From CADCVT01 sp036389485 (GTDB lineage: Bacteria; Actinomycetota; Thermoleophilia; Solirubrobacterales; Solirubrobacteraceae), in the NCBI GenBank assembly GCA_036389485.1, contig DASVPR010000038.1:31516-95515 (forward strand): a stretch of DNA of 64,000 nt. The letters are read 5' to 3'. Under the pieces are notes generated by a model that made no database searches, was not told the DNA's origin, and was given only the letters and a program-made list of their open reading frames with translations. Position numbers and translations under genes: made by a program. Below, one piece after another: positions 24,996-33,466 of this stretch (position 1 is the first letter of the stretch; each line of letters begins with the position of its first letter).

Positions 24996-26225
24996 TCAGG
25001 CGGGCGCTTCGTCGCGCCGCGGGGTGCGCGCGGCGCCGCGGCCGGCGTCGGCGATCTCCTCGACGGCATCGCACAGCCGCTCGGCTTCGGCGGCGGTGTT
25101 GTAGTGCAGGAAGCCCGCTCGCACCGCTCCCCCGCGCTCCTCCAGGCCGAGCGCCTCCATGAGCGCGAGCGCGTAGTAGTTGCCGTCCCACGTGAAGATC
25201 GAGCGCTCGGCGAGCTGCTCGCTGACCGCGCGCGGCGTCGCGCCCTCCACGGTGAAGCAGAACGTGGGAGTCTGCCGCGCGACGTCGTCGACGCCGTAGA
25301 GCGTCACGCCGTCGATCGCGCGCAGGCGGTCGAGGACGAGGCGCGCGATGCCCTCCTCGTGCTCGCGGATGCGCGCGTACGCGGTCCCGAGGTCGCCGTC
25401 GCCGAGCGACTCGACGTAGCGGATCGCGGCTACCGTGCCTGCGAGCGCCTCGAACGACGGCGTCCCGGTCTCGAAGCGATGGCCGGGCGGCGTCTCGCTC
25501 GCGGGGCGCACGCGGTCGGCCGGCCACGTCTCGGCGAGGTCGCGGCGGATCGACGCGATCCCGAGGTGCGGGCCGAAGAACTTGTAGGGCGAGCAGAGCA
25601 GGACGTCGAGCCCGAGCGCGCCGCGGTCGGGCCGGCGGTGCGGCGCGTAGTGCACGGCGTCGGCCCAGGCGAGCGCGCCGGCCGAGTGCGCCGCCGCCAC
25701 GATCCGCCGCGCGTCCGTGAGCGAGCCGACCGCGTTGGACGCGAGCGTGAACGCGACGACGCGCGTGCGCTCGCCGAGCAGCGCTTCGAGCGCGTCGACG
25801 TCGAGCGTCGCGTCGTCCAGTCGCACGGGCGCGGCGCGCACGACGAGCCCGTGGTCCTCGGCCACCCGCAGCCACGGCGCGACGTTCGCGTCGTGGTCGA
25901 GCTGCGTCACGACGATCTCGTCGCCCGGCGCCAGCGTCCGGGCCACGGCGTGCGCGAGCAGGAAGTTCAGCGTCGTCATGTTCGCGCCGAACGCGATCTC
26001 CTCCGGCTCGCTGCCGGTGAGCGTCGCGGCCGCCCGGCGCGCCTCGGCGATCAGCGCGATCGTGTCGCGCGAGGTCGCGAACACGCCGCCGTCGTTCGCG
26101 GTCCCGGCGCGCAGGTGGCCGGCGATCGCGGCGATGACCTCCTCCGGCACCTGCGACCCGCCCGGGCCGTCGAGGAAGGCGGCGTCGCGGGCGAGCGCGG
26201 GAAAGCGGGAACGGACGTGTTCCAT
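24996..26225 (-). CDS. Class V aminotransferase, cysteine desulfurase-like (VC1184 subfamily)
   Basis: The 409-residue PLP enzyme begins MEHVRSRFPALARDAAFLDG and continues with PGGSQVPEEV, characteristic of the TIGR01976 cysteine desulfurase-like subfamily. TQLDHDANVAPW lies near residue 125, the cofactor Asp/His segment ADAVHYAPHR near 188, and the PLP lysine in CSPYKFFGPH near 213. A C-terminal domain ends the protein. Members are called cysteine desulfurase-like but the true substrate is not established, and no Fe-S assembly genes are nearby. The start ATG lies only 26 bp from the divergent HMG-CoA reductase start, with no clear SD, so a leaderless mRNA is possible. Confidence 0.88.
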   Translation of the reverse strand: MEHVRSRFPALARDAAFLDGPGGSQVPEEVIAAIAGHLRAGTANDGGVFATSRDTIALIAEARRAAATLTGSEPEEIAFGANMTTLNFLLAHAVARTLAPGDEIVVTQLDHDANVAPWLRVAEDHGLVVRAAPVRLDDATLDVDALEALLGERTRVVAFTLASNAVGSLTDARRIVAAAHSAGALAWADAVHYAPHRRPDRGALGLDVLLCSPYKFFGPHLGIASIRRDLAETWPADRVRPASETPPGHRFETGTPSFEALAGTVAAIRYVESLGDGDLGTAYARIREHEEGIARLVLDRLRAIDGVTLYGVDDVARQTPTFCFTVEGATPRAVSEQLAERSIFTWDGNYYALALMEALGLEERGGAVRAGFLHYNTAAEAERLCDAVEEIADAGRGAARTPRRDEAPA

Positions 26226-26251
26226 GGTCAGCAGAGGGTACGCACGGAGAC

Positions 26252-27445
26252 ATGAGCACCGCCGAGGCCGCCCACACGAAGATCCCCCGCCGGCCGGGGA
26301 CCGAGGACTACAGCCGCGAGGCCGCGCGGGAGCGTGCGGAGTTCGCCCGCGAGCGCACCGGCGCGTCCCTCGACCACGTCACGAGCTACTCGTTCGACCC
26401 GTCGATCCTCCCGGGCAACGTCGAGAACTTCGTCGGCGTCGCGCAGGTGCCGATCGGGCTCGCCGGCCCGCTGCTCGTCAACGGCGAGCACGCCCAGGGC
26501 GAGTTCTACGTGCCGCTCGCGACGGCCGAGGGCACGCTCGTCGCGTCCTACAACCGCGGGATGAAGCTGCTGCGCGAGGCCGGCGGCGTCACGACGACGA
26601 TCCTCGACGACCGCATGCAGCGCGCCCCGGCGTTCGTGTTCGAGAGCGCGCGCGAGGCGCGGGCGTTCGGCCTCTGGCTCGACGAGCACTTCGCCGAGAT
26701 CAAGGAGGCCGCCGAGACGACGACGAAGTCCGGCCGGCTGCAGGACATCGAGCAGTACTCCGCCAGCCGGATCCTCTTCACGCGCTTCAACTACACGACC
26801 GGCGACGCGGCCGGCCAGAACATGACGGGGAAGGCGACGGCCGCGGCGTGCTCGTGGATCACGTCGAACGCCCCGTTCGAGATCGTCAACTTCTACCTCG
26901 AGTCGAACTTCGCGACCGACAAGAAGAGCTCGCAGGTCAACATGCTGCACACGCGCGGCAAGCGGGTCGTCGCCGAGGCGACGCTGCCCGCGGCGCTGGT
27001 CGAGGAGCAGATGCACGCCTCGACGAGCCGCCTCTTCCGCGCGCGGCAGGTCTCGACGCTCGGCGGGTTCATGTCCGGCGTCAACAACAACGGCGCGCAC
27101 TCCGCCAACGGCATCACCGCGCTCTTCATCGCGACCGGCCAGGACGTCGCGAACGTCGCGGAGTCGAGCGCGGCGTTCGCGTTCGCCGAGCTGCTCGACA
27201 ACGGCGACTACTACTACTCGATCACGATCCCGTCGCTGATCGTCGCGACCTACGGCGGCGGCACGGCGCTGGCGACGCAGCGCGAGTGCCTCGAGCTGCT
27301 CGGCTGCTACGGCAAGGGCGGCGTCATGAAGTTCGCGGAGATCGTCGCGGCGACGGTGCTGTGCGGCGAGCTGTCGCTCGGCTCGGCGATCGTGGCCGAG
27401 GAGTGGGTGCGCGCGCACGACCTGTTCGGGCGCAACCGGAAGTAG
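26252..27445 (+). CDS. mvaA: Hydroxymethylglutaryl-CoA reductase
   Basis: The 397-residue enzyme reduces HMG-CoA to mevalonate. Signature stretches are ENFVGVAQVPIGLAGPL near residue 54, ATAEGTLVAS with the catalytic Glu near 93, and TGDAAGQNMTGKATAAA near 184 (NAD(P)-binding region). GGFMSGVNNNGAHSANGITA comes near 270, then the C-terminal part. The presence of ENVxG and DAMGxN-like motifs is diagnostic of HMGR. It has an SD-like GGAG 5 bp before ATG. Its presence implies a mevalonate route, unusual in actinobacteria, although no other mevalonate gene is in the window. It is divergent from the aminotransferase gene. Confidence 0.93.
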   Translation: MSTAEAAHTKIPRRPGTEDYSREAARERAEFARERTGASLDHVTSYSFDPSILPGNVENFVGVAQVPIGLAGPLLVNGEHAQGEFYVPLATAEGTLVASYNRGMKLLREAGGVTTTILDDRMQRAPAFVFESAREARAFGLWLDEHFAEIKEAAETTTKSGRLQDIEQYSASRILFTRFNYTTGDAAGQNMTGKATAAACSWITSNAPFEIVNFYLESNFATDKKSSQVNMLHTRGKRVVAEATLPAALVEEQMHASTSRLFRARQVSTLGGFMSGVNNNGAHSANGITALFIATGQDVANVAESSAAFAFAELLDNGDYYYSITIPSLIVATYGGGTALATQRECLELLGCYGKGGVMKFAEIVAATVLCGELSLGSAIVAEEWVRAHDLFGRNRK

Positions 27446-27534
27446 CGCGCCGCGGAGGCGGCCCGCCGCGCACGCTTGGCGCACAGCGGTCTGGACGCGC
27501 CCTCCTGACCCGAAGGGGACCACATGATCGTCGA

Positions 27535-27970
27535 GCGCGCGAGCTGGTCGTAGCTCCGTACTCGCTGATCGTCGCGGCGATGGGGCTGGGGATCACCGCC
27601 GGCACGCTGATCGGCGCGCGCGCCGGCGACGGCGCGAGCGGCGGCCGTCAGTACCTCGCGGGAGGTTTTGCTGTGCGGCGTCTCGCTGCTCGCCTGCGCG
27701 GTCGTCCCGAGCTGGCCGGTCGCGCTGGTGACGTTCGCGCTGCTCGGGCTCGGCAACGGCCTGGTGCTCGTCGCCGAGAACGTCCTGCTCCAGCACGTCG
27801 TGCCCGACGCGGTGAAGGGCCGCGTCTTCGGGTTCAAGGGCTCGCTGATCTCGACGTCGTTCGCCGCCGCGGGGACGCGCACGACGTTCGCCGCGCTGGG
27901 GATCGGCTGCGTCGCGGTGTGGGCGGTCGTGCGCGGCGCGTGGGCCGCGCCGCAGTCCTCCGCGCCCTGA
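27535..27970 (+). pseudogene. Truncated, frameshifted MFS transporter remnant
   Basis: Two adjacent frames together encode the C-terminal third of a major facilitator transporter. The first (27541-27663) reads ELVVAPYSLIVAAMGLGITA then GTLIGARAG. The second (from about 27664) reads VLLCGVSLLACAVVPSWPVA and continues to HVVPDAVKGRVFGF, the typical MFS inter-helix motif near the end of the family. The join at 27660-27670 is a frameshift. No start codon or N-terminal half is present; the only nearby ATG (27524) meets a stop after 9 codons. This is a decayed gene. Confidence 0.75.
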
Positions 27971-27983
27971 CGGAGGCGCCGGC

Positions 27984-28946
27984 TCAGCCGCGGACGCGGG
28001 TGCAGTCGAGCGCGAAGCGGTCGAGCGGCGAGCGCCACCAGTCGCCCGGCCGGTGGCTGCCCGCCATCGGCGACCCGGAGCACGAGCCGACGTGGCCGTT
28101 GCCGGCGAAGTGCCCCAGCTCGTGGATGAGGACGCTCTCGAGGTCCGTCTCGTCGAGCCAGGGGTATGCCGGGCCGAGCTCCCACCTCAGGCGGTCGTTG
28201 AGCACGATGTCGCGCTCGACGACGACCGTCCCGACGTACCGGCGCGCGATCTCGACGCAGTGCCCGGCGAGGCACCGCAGCGTCCTCCGGTAGCGGCGGA
28301 CCACTCTGGTCCGCGTGACGCCCGCCGTGTCGCGGGGCAGCCGGCCGAACCCGAGCACGTTGTACCCGTCGTCGCGGCGCGGGCGGAAGCGCGTCCAGCC
28401 CGCGGCCCGGAGCCCCCAGCGCTCGGCGCTGCGCGCCGCGAGCGTCCACAGCCGCGCGAGGGCGACGTCGCGGGGGATCCCGTGCACGCTGATGGCGAAC
28501 GCCCCCTTCCCCCGCCGGCCGAACCGCCGCGGGATCGGGCCGCGGCGCTCGGCGCCGCGCGGCAGCCGCACGTCGAACGCGACGGCGCGCGTCCGACCCA
28601 CGGTGCCGTCCGGCCGCCACGCCACCGCCAGCCACCAATACCGGCCCGGGCGGATGGCGGCGAGGGACGAGGCCGGGAGGCGCCAACCGAACGTCCCGTC
28701 CGCGCCGGCGGCGCCGTCGATGCCGTCGGCGACGTCGCCGATCAGGCTCTCCGCGCCCGCGCGGTCCGAAGCGACGACGAACCCCACCCGCTCCGCGCCG
28801 GGCGCCTCGACCGCGAACCACGGCAGCGAGCCGCGCGCGAACGACGCGCCCGGGGCGGGCTCGACGCCGCGCGGCTCGTCCGCCGCAGCAGGCGCAGCGA
28901 TACCGAGGAGCGCGAGGCAGCAGGCGGCGGAGGTGCGGACCTTCAC
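27984..28946 (-). CDS. Secreted metzincin-type zinc protease
   Basis: The 320-residue precursor has a signal peptide (MKVRTSAACCLALLGIAAPA). An N-terminal Ig-like domain of about 110 residues follows (PWFAVEAPGAERVGFVVASD), then a basic linker. The catalytic domain carries HELGHFAGNGH at about residues 272-282, an exact HExxHxxGxxH zinc motif, and a following SPMAG Met-turn. Both are hallmarks of matrixin-like metzincins. Six cysteines in the last 120 residues suggest disulfides. The substrate is unknown. It lies 14 bp from the end of the MFS remnant on the other strand. Confidence 0.88.
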   Translation of the reverse strand: MKVRTSAACCLALLGIAAPAAADEPRGVEPAPGASFARGSLPWFAVEAPGAERVGFVVASDRAGAESLIGDVADGIDGAAGADGTFGWRLPASSLAAIRPGRYWWLAVAWRPDGTVGRTRAVAFDVRLPRGAERRGPIPRRFGRRGKGAFAISVHGIPRDVALARLWTLAARSAERWGLRAAGWTRFRPRRDDGYNVLGFGRLPRDTAGVTRTRVVRRYRRTLRCLAGHCVEIARRYVGTVVVERDIVLNDRLRWELGPAYPWLDETDLESVLIHELGHFAGNGHVGSCSGSPMAGSHRPGDWWRSPLDRFALDCTRVRG

Positions 28947-28988
28947 CCGCGCGGTGGTCGGCAGCCGGCGGCGTTGCTGAAGGCACGC

Positions 28989-29651
28989 TCACAGGTGCGC
29001 GGTGTCGTTGAAGCTGCGCAGCAGCCGGCGGCCGTCCCCGAAGACGACGAGGCGCGTGATCGAGCCGTTGTCGCTGTGGATGAACGCGAACGGCCGGCTC
29101 GATGTCGCCTGCCGGCAGATCTCACCGATCACGCCGCCGTGGACCACCGCGACCGCCACGCGGCCCGGGCCGGTGGCCTCGACGATCGCGTCGACGCCCG
29201 CGCGCACGCGCTCGGCCAGCTCCTCCATCGGCTCGGCGCCCGGGATGAGGTCCCAGCGCTCCTCGGCGAGCAGGCGCAGGGCGAGCGGGTCGCGCCGCGC
29301 GACGCGGATGCGGAGCTCGCCTCCCTCCCACTCCCCGAGGTGCGCCTCGCAGAGGTCGTCGATCGTGCGCGGCTCGAGGCCGGTGCGCGCGGCCAGCGGC
29401 GCCGCCGTCTGCGCGGTGCGCCGCAGCGGCGTGACGAACAGCCCGGCGAGCAGCTCGCGCGCGAGACGCTCGGCGACGCGCTCGGCCTGCGCCTCGCCCT
29501 CGGGCGAGAGCGGCGGGTCGCCGCGGCCGAGCACGAGCGGGAACGGCTGCCCCGCGACGGCCGCCGCCGACGCACCGTGTCGCACGAGGACGACCTCGGT
29601 GGCGTCGGGCGGCAGCGCGAACGCCCGCTGCGGGTACTCCTCCTCGCTCAG
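28989..29651 (-). CDS. Histidine phosphatase family protein (probable CTG start)
   Basis: With CTG as start the protein has 220 residues. The phosphohistidine motif VLVRHGAS is at about 22-29, a second Arg in FVTPLRRTAQTA near 88, and a catalytic His in VVHGGVIGE near 180, as in the phosphoglycerate-mutase-like branch. No ATG, GTG or TTG lies in this frame in the 110 bp before the RHG motif region or between the upstream stop and RHG, apart from the GTG that is part of RHG itself. CTG at 29651-29649 overlaps the histone-like gene stop as CTGA, so translation is probably coupled to that gene. The substrate is unknown. Confidence 0.82.
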   Translation of the reverse strand: MSEEEYPQRAFALPPDATEVVLVRHGASAAAVAGQPFPLVLGRGDPPLSPEGEAQAERVAERLARELLAGLFVTPLRRTAQTAAPLAARTGLEPRTIDDLCEAHLGEWEGGELRIRVARRDPLALRLLAEERWDLIPGAEPMEELAERVRAGVDAIVEATGPGRVAVAVVHGGVIGEICRQATSSRPFAFIHSDNGSITRLVVFGDGRRLLRSFNDTAHL

Positions 29652-30049
29652 CTCTTCTTCGCCGTCGAGCGGCGGCGGGTGCCGCCGGAGGACGACGAGC
29701 CGCGCGACGTCGACCGCGAGGACGACGAGCGCGACGTCGCCGACTTCGCCTTCCGCGTCGCGGCGGCCTTCTTCGCAGCGGTGCTGCGGGCGGTCGCCTT
29801 CCGCGCCCGGGTGTTCGCGGCCTTCTTCGCCGCCTGGCTGCGCGACGACGACGTGCCGCGCAACCGCTCCTCGATCTCGTCCGCCAGCTTGCGCAGGTCC
29901 GCCACGATCCCCAGCGCCGCCTTCTGACTCTGCGCCGCGCCGCTGCGGCCCGCGTTCGTCGCGTCGCTCAGCGCGCGCGCGACCTGCTTGCGCAGGCCAC
30001 GGGCCCGCAACATCTCGAACAGCTCGTCGGTACGGGACTGCTTCGCCAT
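29648..30049 (-). CDS. Small basic histone-like protein
   Basis: The 133-residue protein has a folded-looking N-terminal half (DELFEMLRARGLRKQVARAL, ADLRKLADEIEERLRG, likely helical). Its low-complexity Lys/Arg/Ala/Ser tail (SQAAKKAANTRARKATARST, then RKAKSATSRSSSSRS) resembles H1-like tails of actinobacterial nucleoid proteins. DNA binding is inferred from charge and composition. A good SD (GGGGAGGAAA) lies 5-6 bp before ATG 30049. Its stop overlaps the CTG start of the phosphatase. It is divergent from the cold-shock gene across 180 bp that must contain both promoters. Confidence 0.78.
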   Translation of the reverse strand: MAKQSRTDELFEMLRARGLRKQVARALSDATNAGRSGAAQSQKAALGIVADLRKLADEIEERLRGTSSSRSQAAKKAANTRARKATARSTAAKKAAATRKAKSATSRSSSSRSTSRGSSSSGGTRRRSTAKKS

Positions 30050-30229
30050 GCGTTTCCTCCCCTTCGCTCGAACATGCGACGTGTGCCCCGTTGCGCTTGT
30101 GTTTATGCTTGCGCCGTTCGGCCGGGCCCACTAGAGGAACCCGGCGCAAATCGCAGTGAATCAGCGCCGCAGTCGAAGCCGTCTTGGCCGCCTCGCGATC
30201 GCAGTTCACAGTTGCAGGAGGAGACCGGT

Positions 30230-30433
30230 ATGGCGACCGGAACCGTCAAGTGGTTCAACGACGACAAGGGCTTCGGCTTCATCACGCCCGACGAGGGGGG
30301 CAAGGACCTCTTCGTGCACCACACGGGCATCAACTCGCAGGGCTTCCGCTCGCTCACCGAGGGCGCGCGCGTGTCCTACGACGCGGAGGCCGGCGAGAAG
30401 GGGCCGAAGGCCGTCAACGTCTCGCCGATCTGA
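30230..30433 (+). CDS. cspA: Cold-shock protein
   Basis: The 67-residue single OB-fold protein has both RNA-binding motifs, KGFGFI (RNP1) and LFVHHT (RNP2), and the usual MATGTVKWFNDDKGFGFITP start. It binds single-stranded RNA or DNA. An excellent SD, AGGAGGAG at 30216-30223, lies 6 bp before ATG. The 180 bp upstream could contain a long leader, as is common for csp mRNAs, though no conserved cold-box was identified by eye. A methyltransferase frame starts 4 bp after its stop. Confidence 0.95.
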   Translation: MATGTVKWFNDDKGFGFITPDEGGKDLFVHHTGINSQGFRSLTEGARVSYDAEAGEKGPKAVNVSPI

Positions 30434-30437
30434 TCGC

Positions 30438-31196
30438 CTGAGCGAGGACAGCGCAGCCAACCGCGCGCTCTGGGACGCCCTGAGCGCGTCGTACCAGACC
30501 GAGCACCACGCCTCCATCGGCGGCGAGCTGGCGGAGGCGTGGGGCGTCTGGCGCATCCCCGAGGCCGAGCTGAACGTCCTGGGCGACGTCTCCGGTCTCG
30601 ACGTCCTCGAGCTGGGGTGCGGCGCGGCGCAGTGGGCGATCGCCGTGGCCGGGCGCGGCGCGCGCGTCACCGGCCTCGACATCAGCGCCGAGCAGCTGCG
30701 CCAGGCGCGGGAGGCCGCGGCCGCCGCGGGCGTCGAGGTGACGCTCGTGCAGGCGAGCGCGGAGGACGTGCCGCTCGACGACGCGTCGTTCGACGTCGTC
30801 TTCTGCGACCACGGCGCGTTCGGGTGGGCGGACCCGCTCGTCCTGATCCCCGAGTGCGCGCGGCTGCTGCGCCCCGGCGGGCTGCTGGCGTGGTGCTGGG
30901 GCACGCCGTTCCTCGAGTCGCACTGGCCACTCGACGCCGAGCGTGCCGGCACGACGCTGGTGCGCGACTACCACGGGATGCACCGCTACGTCGACGAGAC
31001 CGACGGCTCGATCATCTTCATGCTCCCCCACTCCGCCACGATCGCGGCGCTGCGCGGCGCCGGGCTCGTCGTCGAGCAGCTCATCGAGCCGGTGCCGCCC
31101 GAGGGCGCGACGAGCACGTACCGCCCGCACCCGGACGAGCTCACGTGGGCGCGGCGCTGGCCGATGGAGGAGATCTGGCGGGCGCGCAAGGCCTGA
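30438..31196 (+). CDS. SAM-dependent class I methyltransferase (probable CTG start)
   Basis: Starting at CTG 30438 gives 252 residues beginning (M)SEDSAANRALWDALSASYQ, the usual beginning of this actinobacterial methyltransferase group. Motif I is LELGCGAAQWAIAVAG near residue 57, the acidic SAM-ribose residue is in GLDISAEQ near 79, and motif post-I is DVVFCDHGAFGW. No ATG, GTG or TTG in this frame fits between the cold-shock stop and motif I. The CTG is 4 bp after that stop, implying reinitiation. The methyl acceptor is unknown. Its TGA overlaps the CTG start of the dipeptidase. Confidence 0.84.
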   Translation: MSEDSAANRALWDALSASYQTEHHASIGGELAEAWGVWRIPEAELNVLGDVSGLDVLELGCGAAQWAIAVAGRGARVTGLDISAEQLRQAREAAAAAGVEVTLVQASAEDVPLDDASFDVVFCDHGAFGWADPLVLIPECARLLRPGGLLAWCWGTPFLESHWPLDAERAGTTLVRDYHGMHRYVDETDGSIIFMLPHSATIAALRGAGLVVEQLIEPVPPEGATSTYRPHPDELTWARRWPMEEIWRARKA

Positions 31197-32215
31197 CGCC
31201 GGTCTTCGACGGCCACAACGACTCGCTCACGCGCTGCGAGCCCGCGGAGTTCGCGTCCGGCCGCGAGGACGGGCATCTCGACGTGGCGCGCGCGCAGGCG
31301 GGCGGCTTCGCCGGCGGGATCTTCGCGATCTTCACGCCGAGCCCGGGCGACGAGGACGTCGGCGATTGGCCCGGCGCGTACGACGTCGCCCTCGCCGACC
31401 CGATCGGGCACGCCGACGCGCTGGCCCATGCCACCGCGACCGCGGCGAAGCTCTTCACGCTCGAGGCGATGGGGGTCGTGCGGGTGGTGCGCGGCACCGC
31501 CGACCTCGACCGCGCGCCCGCCGAGGGACGGATCGCCGCGGTGCTGCACCTCGAGGGCGCGGAGGCGATCGCTCCGGATCTCGCGAACCTCGCGACGTGG
31601 TACGACGCGGGGCTGCGGTCGCTCGGGATCGTCTGGAGCCGGTCCAACGAGTTCGGCCACGGCGTGCCGTTCCGCTTCCCGTCCTCGCCCGACACCGGGC
31701 CCGGCCTGACCGACGCGGGGCTGGAGCTGGTCCGCCGCTGCAACGAGCTCGGGATCGTCGTCGACGTGAGCCACCTGAACGAGGCGGGGTTCTGGGACGT
31801 GGCGCGGGTCTCGCGCGCGCCGATCGTCGCGTCGCACTCCAACGCGAACGCGCTGTGCCCGTCGTCGCGCAACCTGACCGACGAGCAGCTCGACGCGATC
31901 GCGACCACGGGCGGTGTCGTGGGGATCGTGTTCGCGGTCGACTTCGTCCGCGCCGACGGCGCGTACGACGCCGACACGCCGTTGAGCGACGTCGTCGCTC
32001 ACGCCCGCTACGTGGCGGACCGGATCGGCGTCGATCACGTCGCGCTCGGCTCGGACTTCGACGGCGCTCGGGTTCCCGCGGCTTTGGGCGACGCGGCCGG
32101 GCTGCCGCGGCTGCTCTCGGAGCTGCGCGGGCCGGGCGGGTTCACTGCCGGCGAGGTCGAGCGGATCGCGTGGGACAACTGGCGCCGCGTGCTCGGCGCG
32201 AGCTGGGCGGCGTGA
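31193..32215 (+). CDS. Membrane dipeptidase (renal dipeptidase family M19), probable CTG start
   Basis: From CTG 31193 the protein has 340 residues beginning (M)TPVFDGHNDSLTR. The metal-binding HxD is at residues 8-10. VLHLEGAEA near 119 supplies the bridging Glu, VDVSHLNEAGFWD near 188 and ASHSNANAL near 212 supply the histidines, and GSDFDGA near 287 is the conserved C-terminal Asp motif. The family cleaves dipeptides with little specificity. No ATG, GTG or TTG fits just before the HND motif. CTG overlaps the methyltransferase stop as CTGA. Confidence 0.87.
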   Translation: MTPVFDGHNDSLTRCEPAEFASGREDGHLDVARAQAGGFAGGIFAIFTPSPGDEDVGDWPGAYDVALADPIGHADALAHATATAAKLFTLEAMGVVRVVRGTADLDRAPAEGRIAAVLHLEGAEAIAPDLANLATWYDAGLRSLGIVWSRSNEFGHGVPFRFPSSPDTGPGLTDAGLELVRRCNELGIVVDVSHLNEAGFWDVARVSRAPIVASHSNANALCPSSRNLTDEQLDAIATTGGVVGIVFAVDFVRADGAYDADTPLSDVVAHARYVADRIGVDHVALGSDFDGARVPAALGDAAGLPRLLSELRGPGGFTAGEVERIAWDNWRRVLGASWAA

Positions 32216-32668
32216 CCCGGACGGGCTCGTGGCCCGCCCGGTGCCGCCCCGGACTCGATCGACGCTGTACTGCTTGTCCCAGGACTTGAAGTGTCTGCCT
32301 GGGCGGCTTGACACTCCTGACCACCTGGACAGGCCGCCGGCCGCGTGGGCCGGCGCGTTGCCACGGCTGAGCGACTCGAGGGCCGCTCTCGGTCAAGTGG
32401 CCGATCCGCCGGAGGCCGCATCGTAGCCGCGGCGCGGTGCTCTGCACGGTCTCGGTTACGGAAAGCTGCACAGAGCGGGTGCGGGTTGGCGCGTCCGCCG
32501 TGCTGCGGGAAGGATGGATCCGACCCTCAGAAAGGTCAGGCCGGAAGCCGCCACGTCGCGCCCGGCGCCCTGGACTGTGTGCCCCCTTCGTCCATGGCCC
32601 GGGCGCTTCGTGTGCCCGCTCGCGACTTCGATGGCGCGTTGCGCGCGAGCGGCTTCACGCGGACCGCG
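32216..32668. other. 453-bp gap without a recognisable gene
   Basis: The gap separates the dipeptidase and the convergent LigD polymerase gene. No frame gives a protein I can recognise. Small inverted repeats are visible: CCCAGG/CCTGGG (about 32278-32303), GTGTC/GACAC and CCTGGACAGG (about 32326-32335). Base composition is slightly less GC-rich than in the neighbours. It could be a decayed gene or insertion sequence. Confidence 0.5.
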
Positions 32669-33466
32669 TCATGCGTGAGCTGGCAGCGCCGCCGCGAACA
32701 GGTCGCCGTGGCGGGCGATCCTCTCGAGCGCCTGCTCGGGCGTGAAGCGCAGCGGCTCGCCGCCGGCGACCTCGTCCCACGTCACCGGCGTCGACACGCC
32801 GGGGCGGTCGCGCAGCGCGCGCAGCGAGTACGGCGCGATGGTGGACCGGCGCGGATGGTTCTGGAGCCAGTCGACGAAGACGCGGCCGGCGCGGTCCTGC
32901 GGTCGGGTCGACGCGCTGACCTCGCCGGGCGTCTCGCGCGCCAGCCGCTCAGCCGTCGCGCGGGCGATCGCGCGCGTCTCGTCGAAGCCTCTCCCCTCCG
33001 CGTTCACGACGAACACGTGCAGTCCCGCGGCGCCGGACGTCTTCACGGCCGCGCCCGGCCACTCCTCGCGCAGGCGGAGCGCGACGGCGCGGGCGTCGTC
33101 GAGGCCGCGCGGCGGCTGCGGGTCGAGGTCGAAGGCGATCGCCGTGGGCGGGTCGCCCAGGTACGGGTGCAGCTCGATCGTCCCCTGGTTCGCGACCCAC
33201 AGCAGCGCGCGCTCGTTGTCGACGATGCAGTACGTCCGCTCCCGCCCGCCCTGCAGCGCGAGCGTGGTCGTCGTGACGTAGTCCGGCGCGCCGCGGCACT
33301 CGTTCTGCAGGAAGCCGCGGCCGGCGATCCCGTGCGGGAAGCGGGCCATCGTGAGCGGGCGGCCGGCGAGATGCGGGACGAGCACGGGCGCGGCCGCCGC
33401 GTAGTACTCGACCAGCCAGCGCTTCGTGAGGCCGGGCCACAGCTCGCGGTCGGGGTTCGTGATCAC
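32669..33466 (-). CDS. ligD: LigD-type polymerase/primase domain protein
   Basis: The 265-residue protein starts with GTG (ITNPDRELWPGLTKRWLVEY) and matches the primase-polymerase domain of LigD used in bacterial non-homologous end joining. AFDLDPQPPRGLDD near residue 108 carries the catalytic Asp pair. KTSGAAGLHVFV near 135 is the KTSG.KGLH-type nucleotide motif, and FVDWLQN and APYSLRA end the fold. The start overlaps the ligase stop as GTGA, so the two are co-translated. No Ku gene is in the window. The polymerase is a separate polypeptide from the ligase here. Confidence 0.9.
   Translation of the reverse strand: MITNPDRELWPGLTKRWLVEYYAAAAPVLVPHLAGRPLTMARFPHGIAGRGFLQNECRGAPDYVTTTTLALQGGRERTYCIVDNERALLWVANQGTIELHPYLGDPPTAIAFDLDPQPPRGLDDARAVALRLREEWPGAAVKTSGAAGLHVFVVNAEGRGFDETRAIARATAERLARETPGEVSASTRPQDRAGRVFVDWLQNHPRRSTIAPYSLRALRDRPGVSTPVTWDEVAGGEPLRFTPEQALERIARHGDLFAAALPAHA

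Noticed and set aside
22914..26255. 1113-codon plus-strand frame
   Set aside because: It crosses the true GGDEF gene and antisense of two real minus-strand genes; the translation has no domain pattern.
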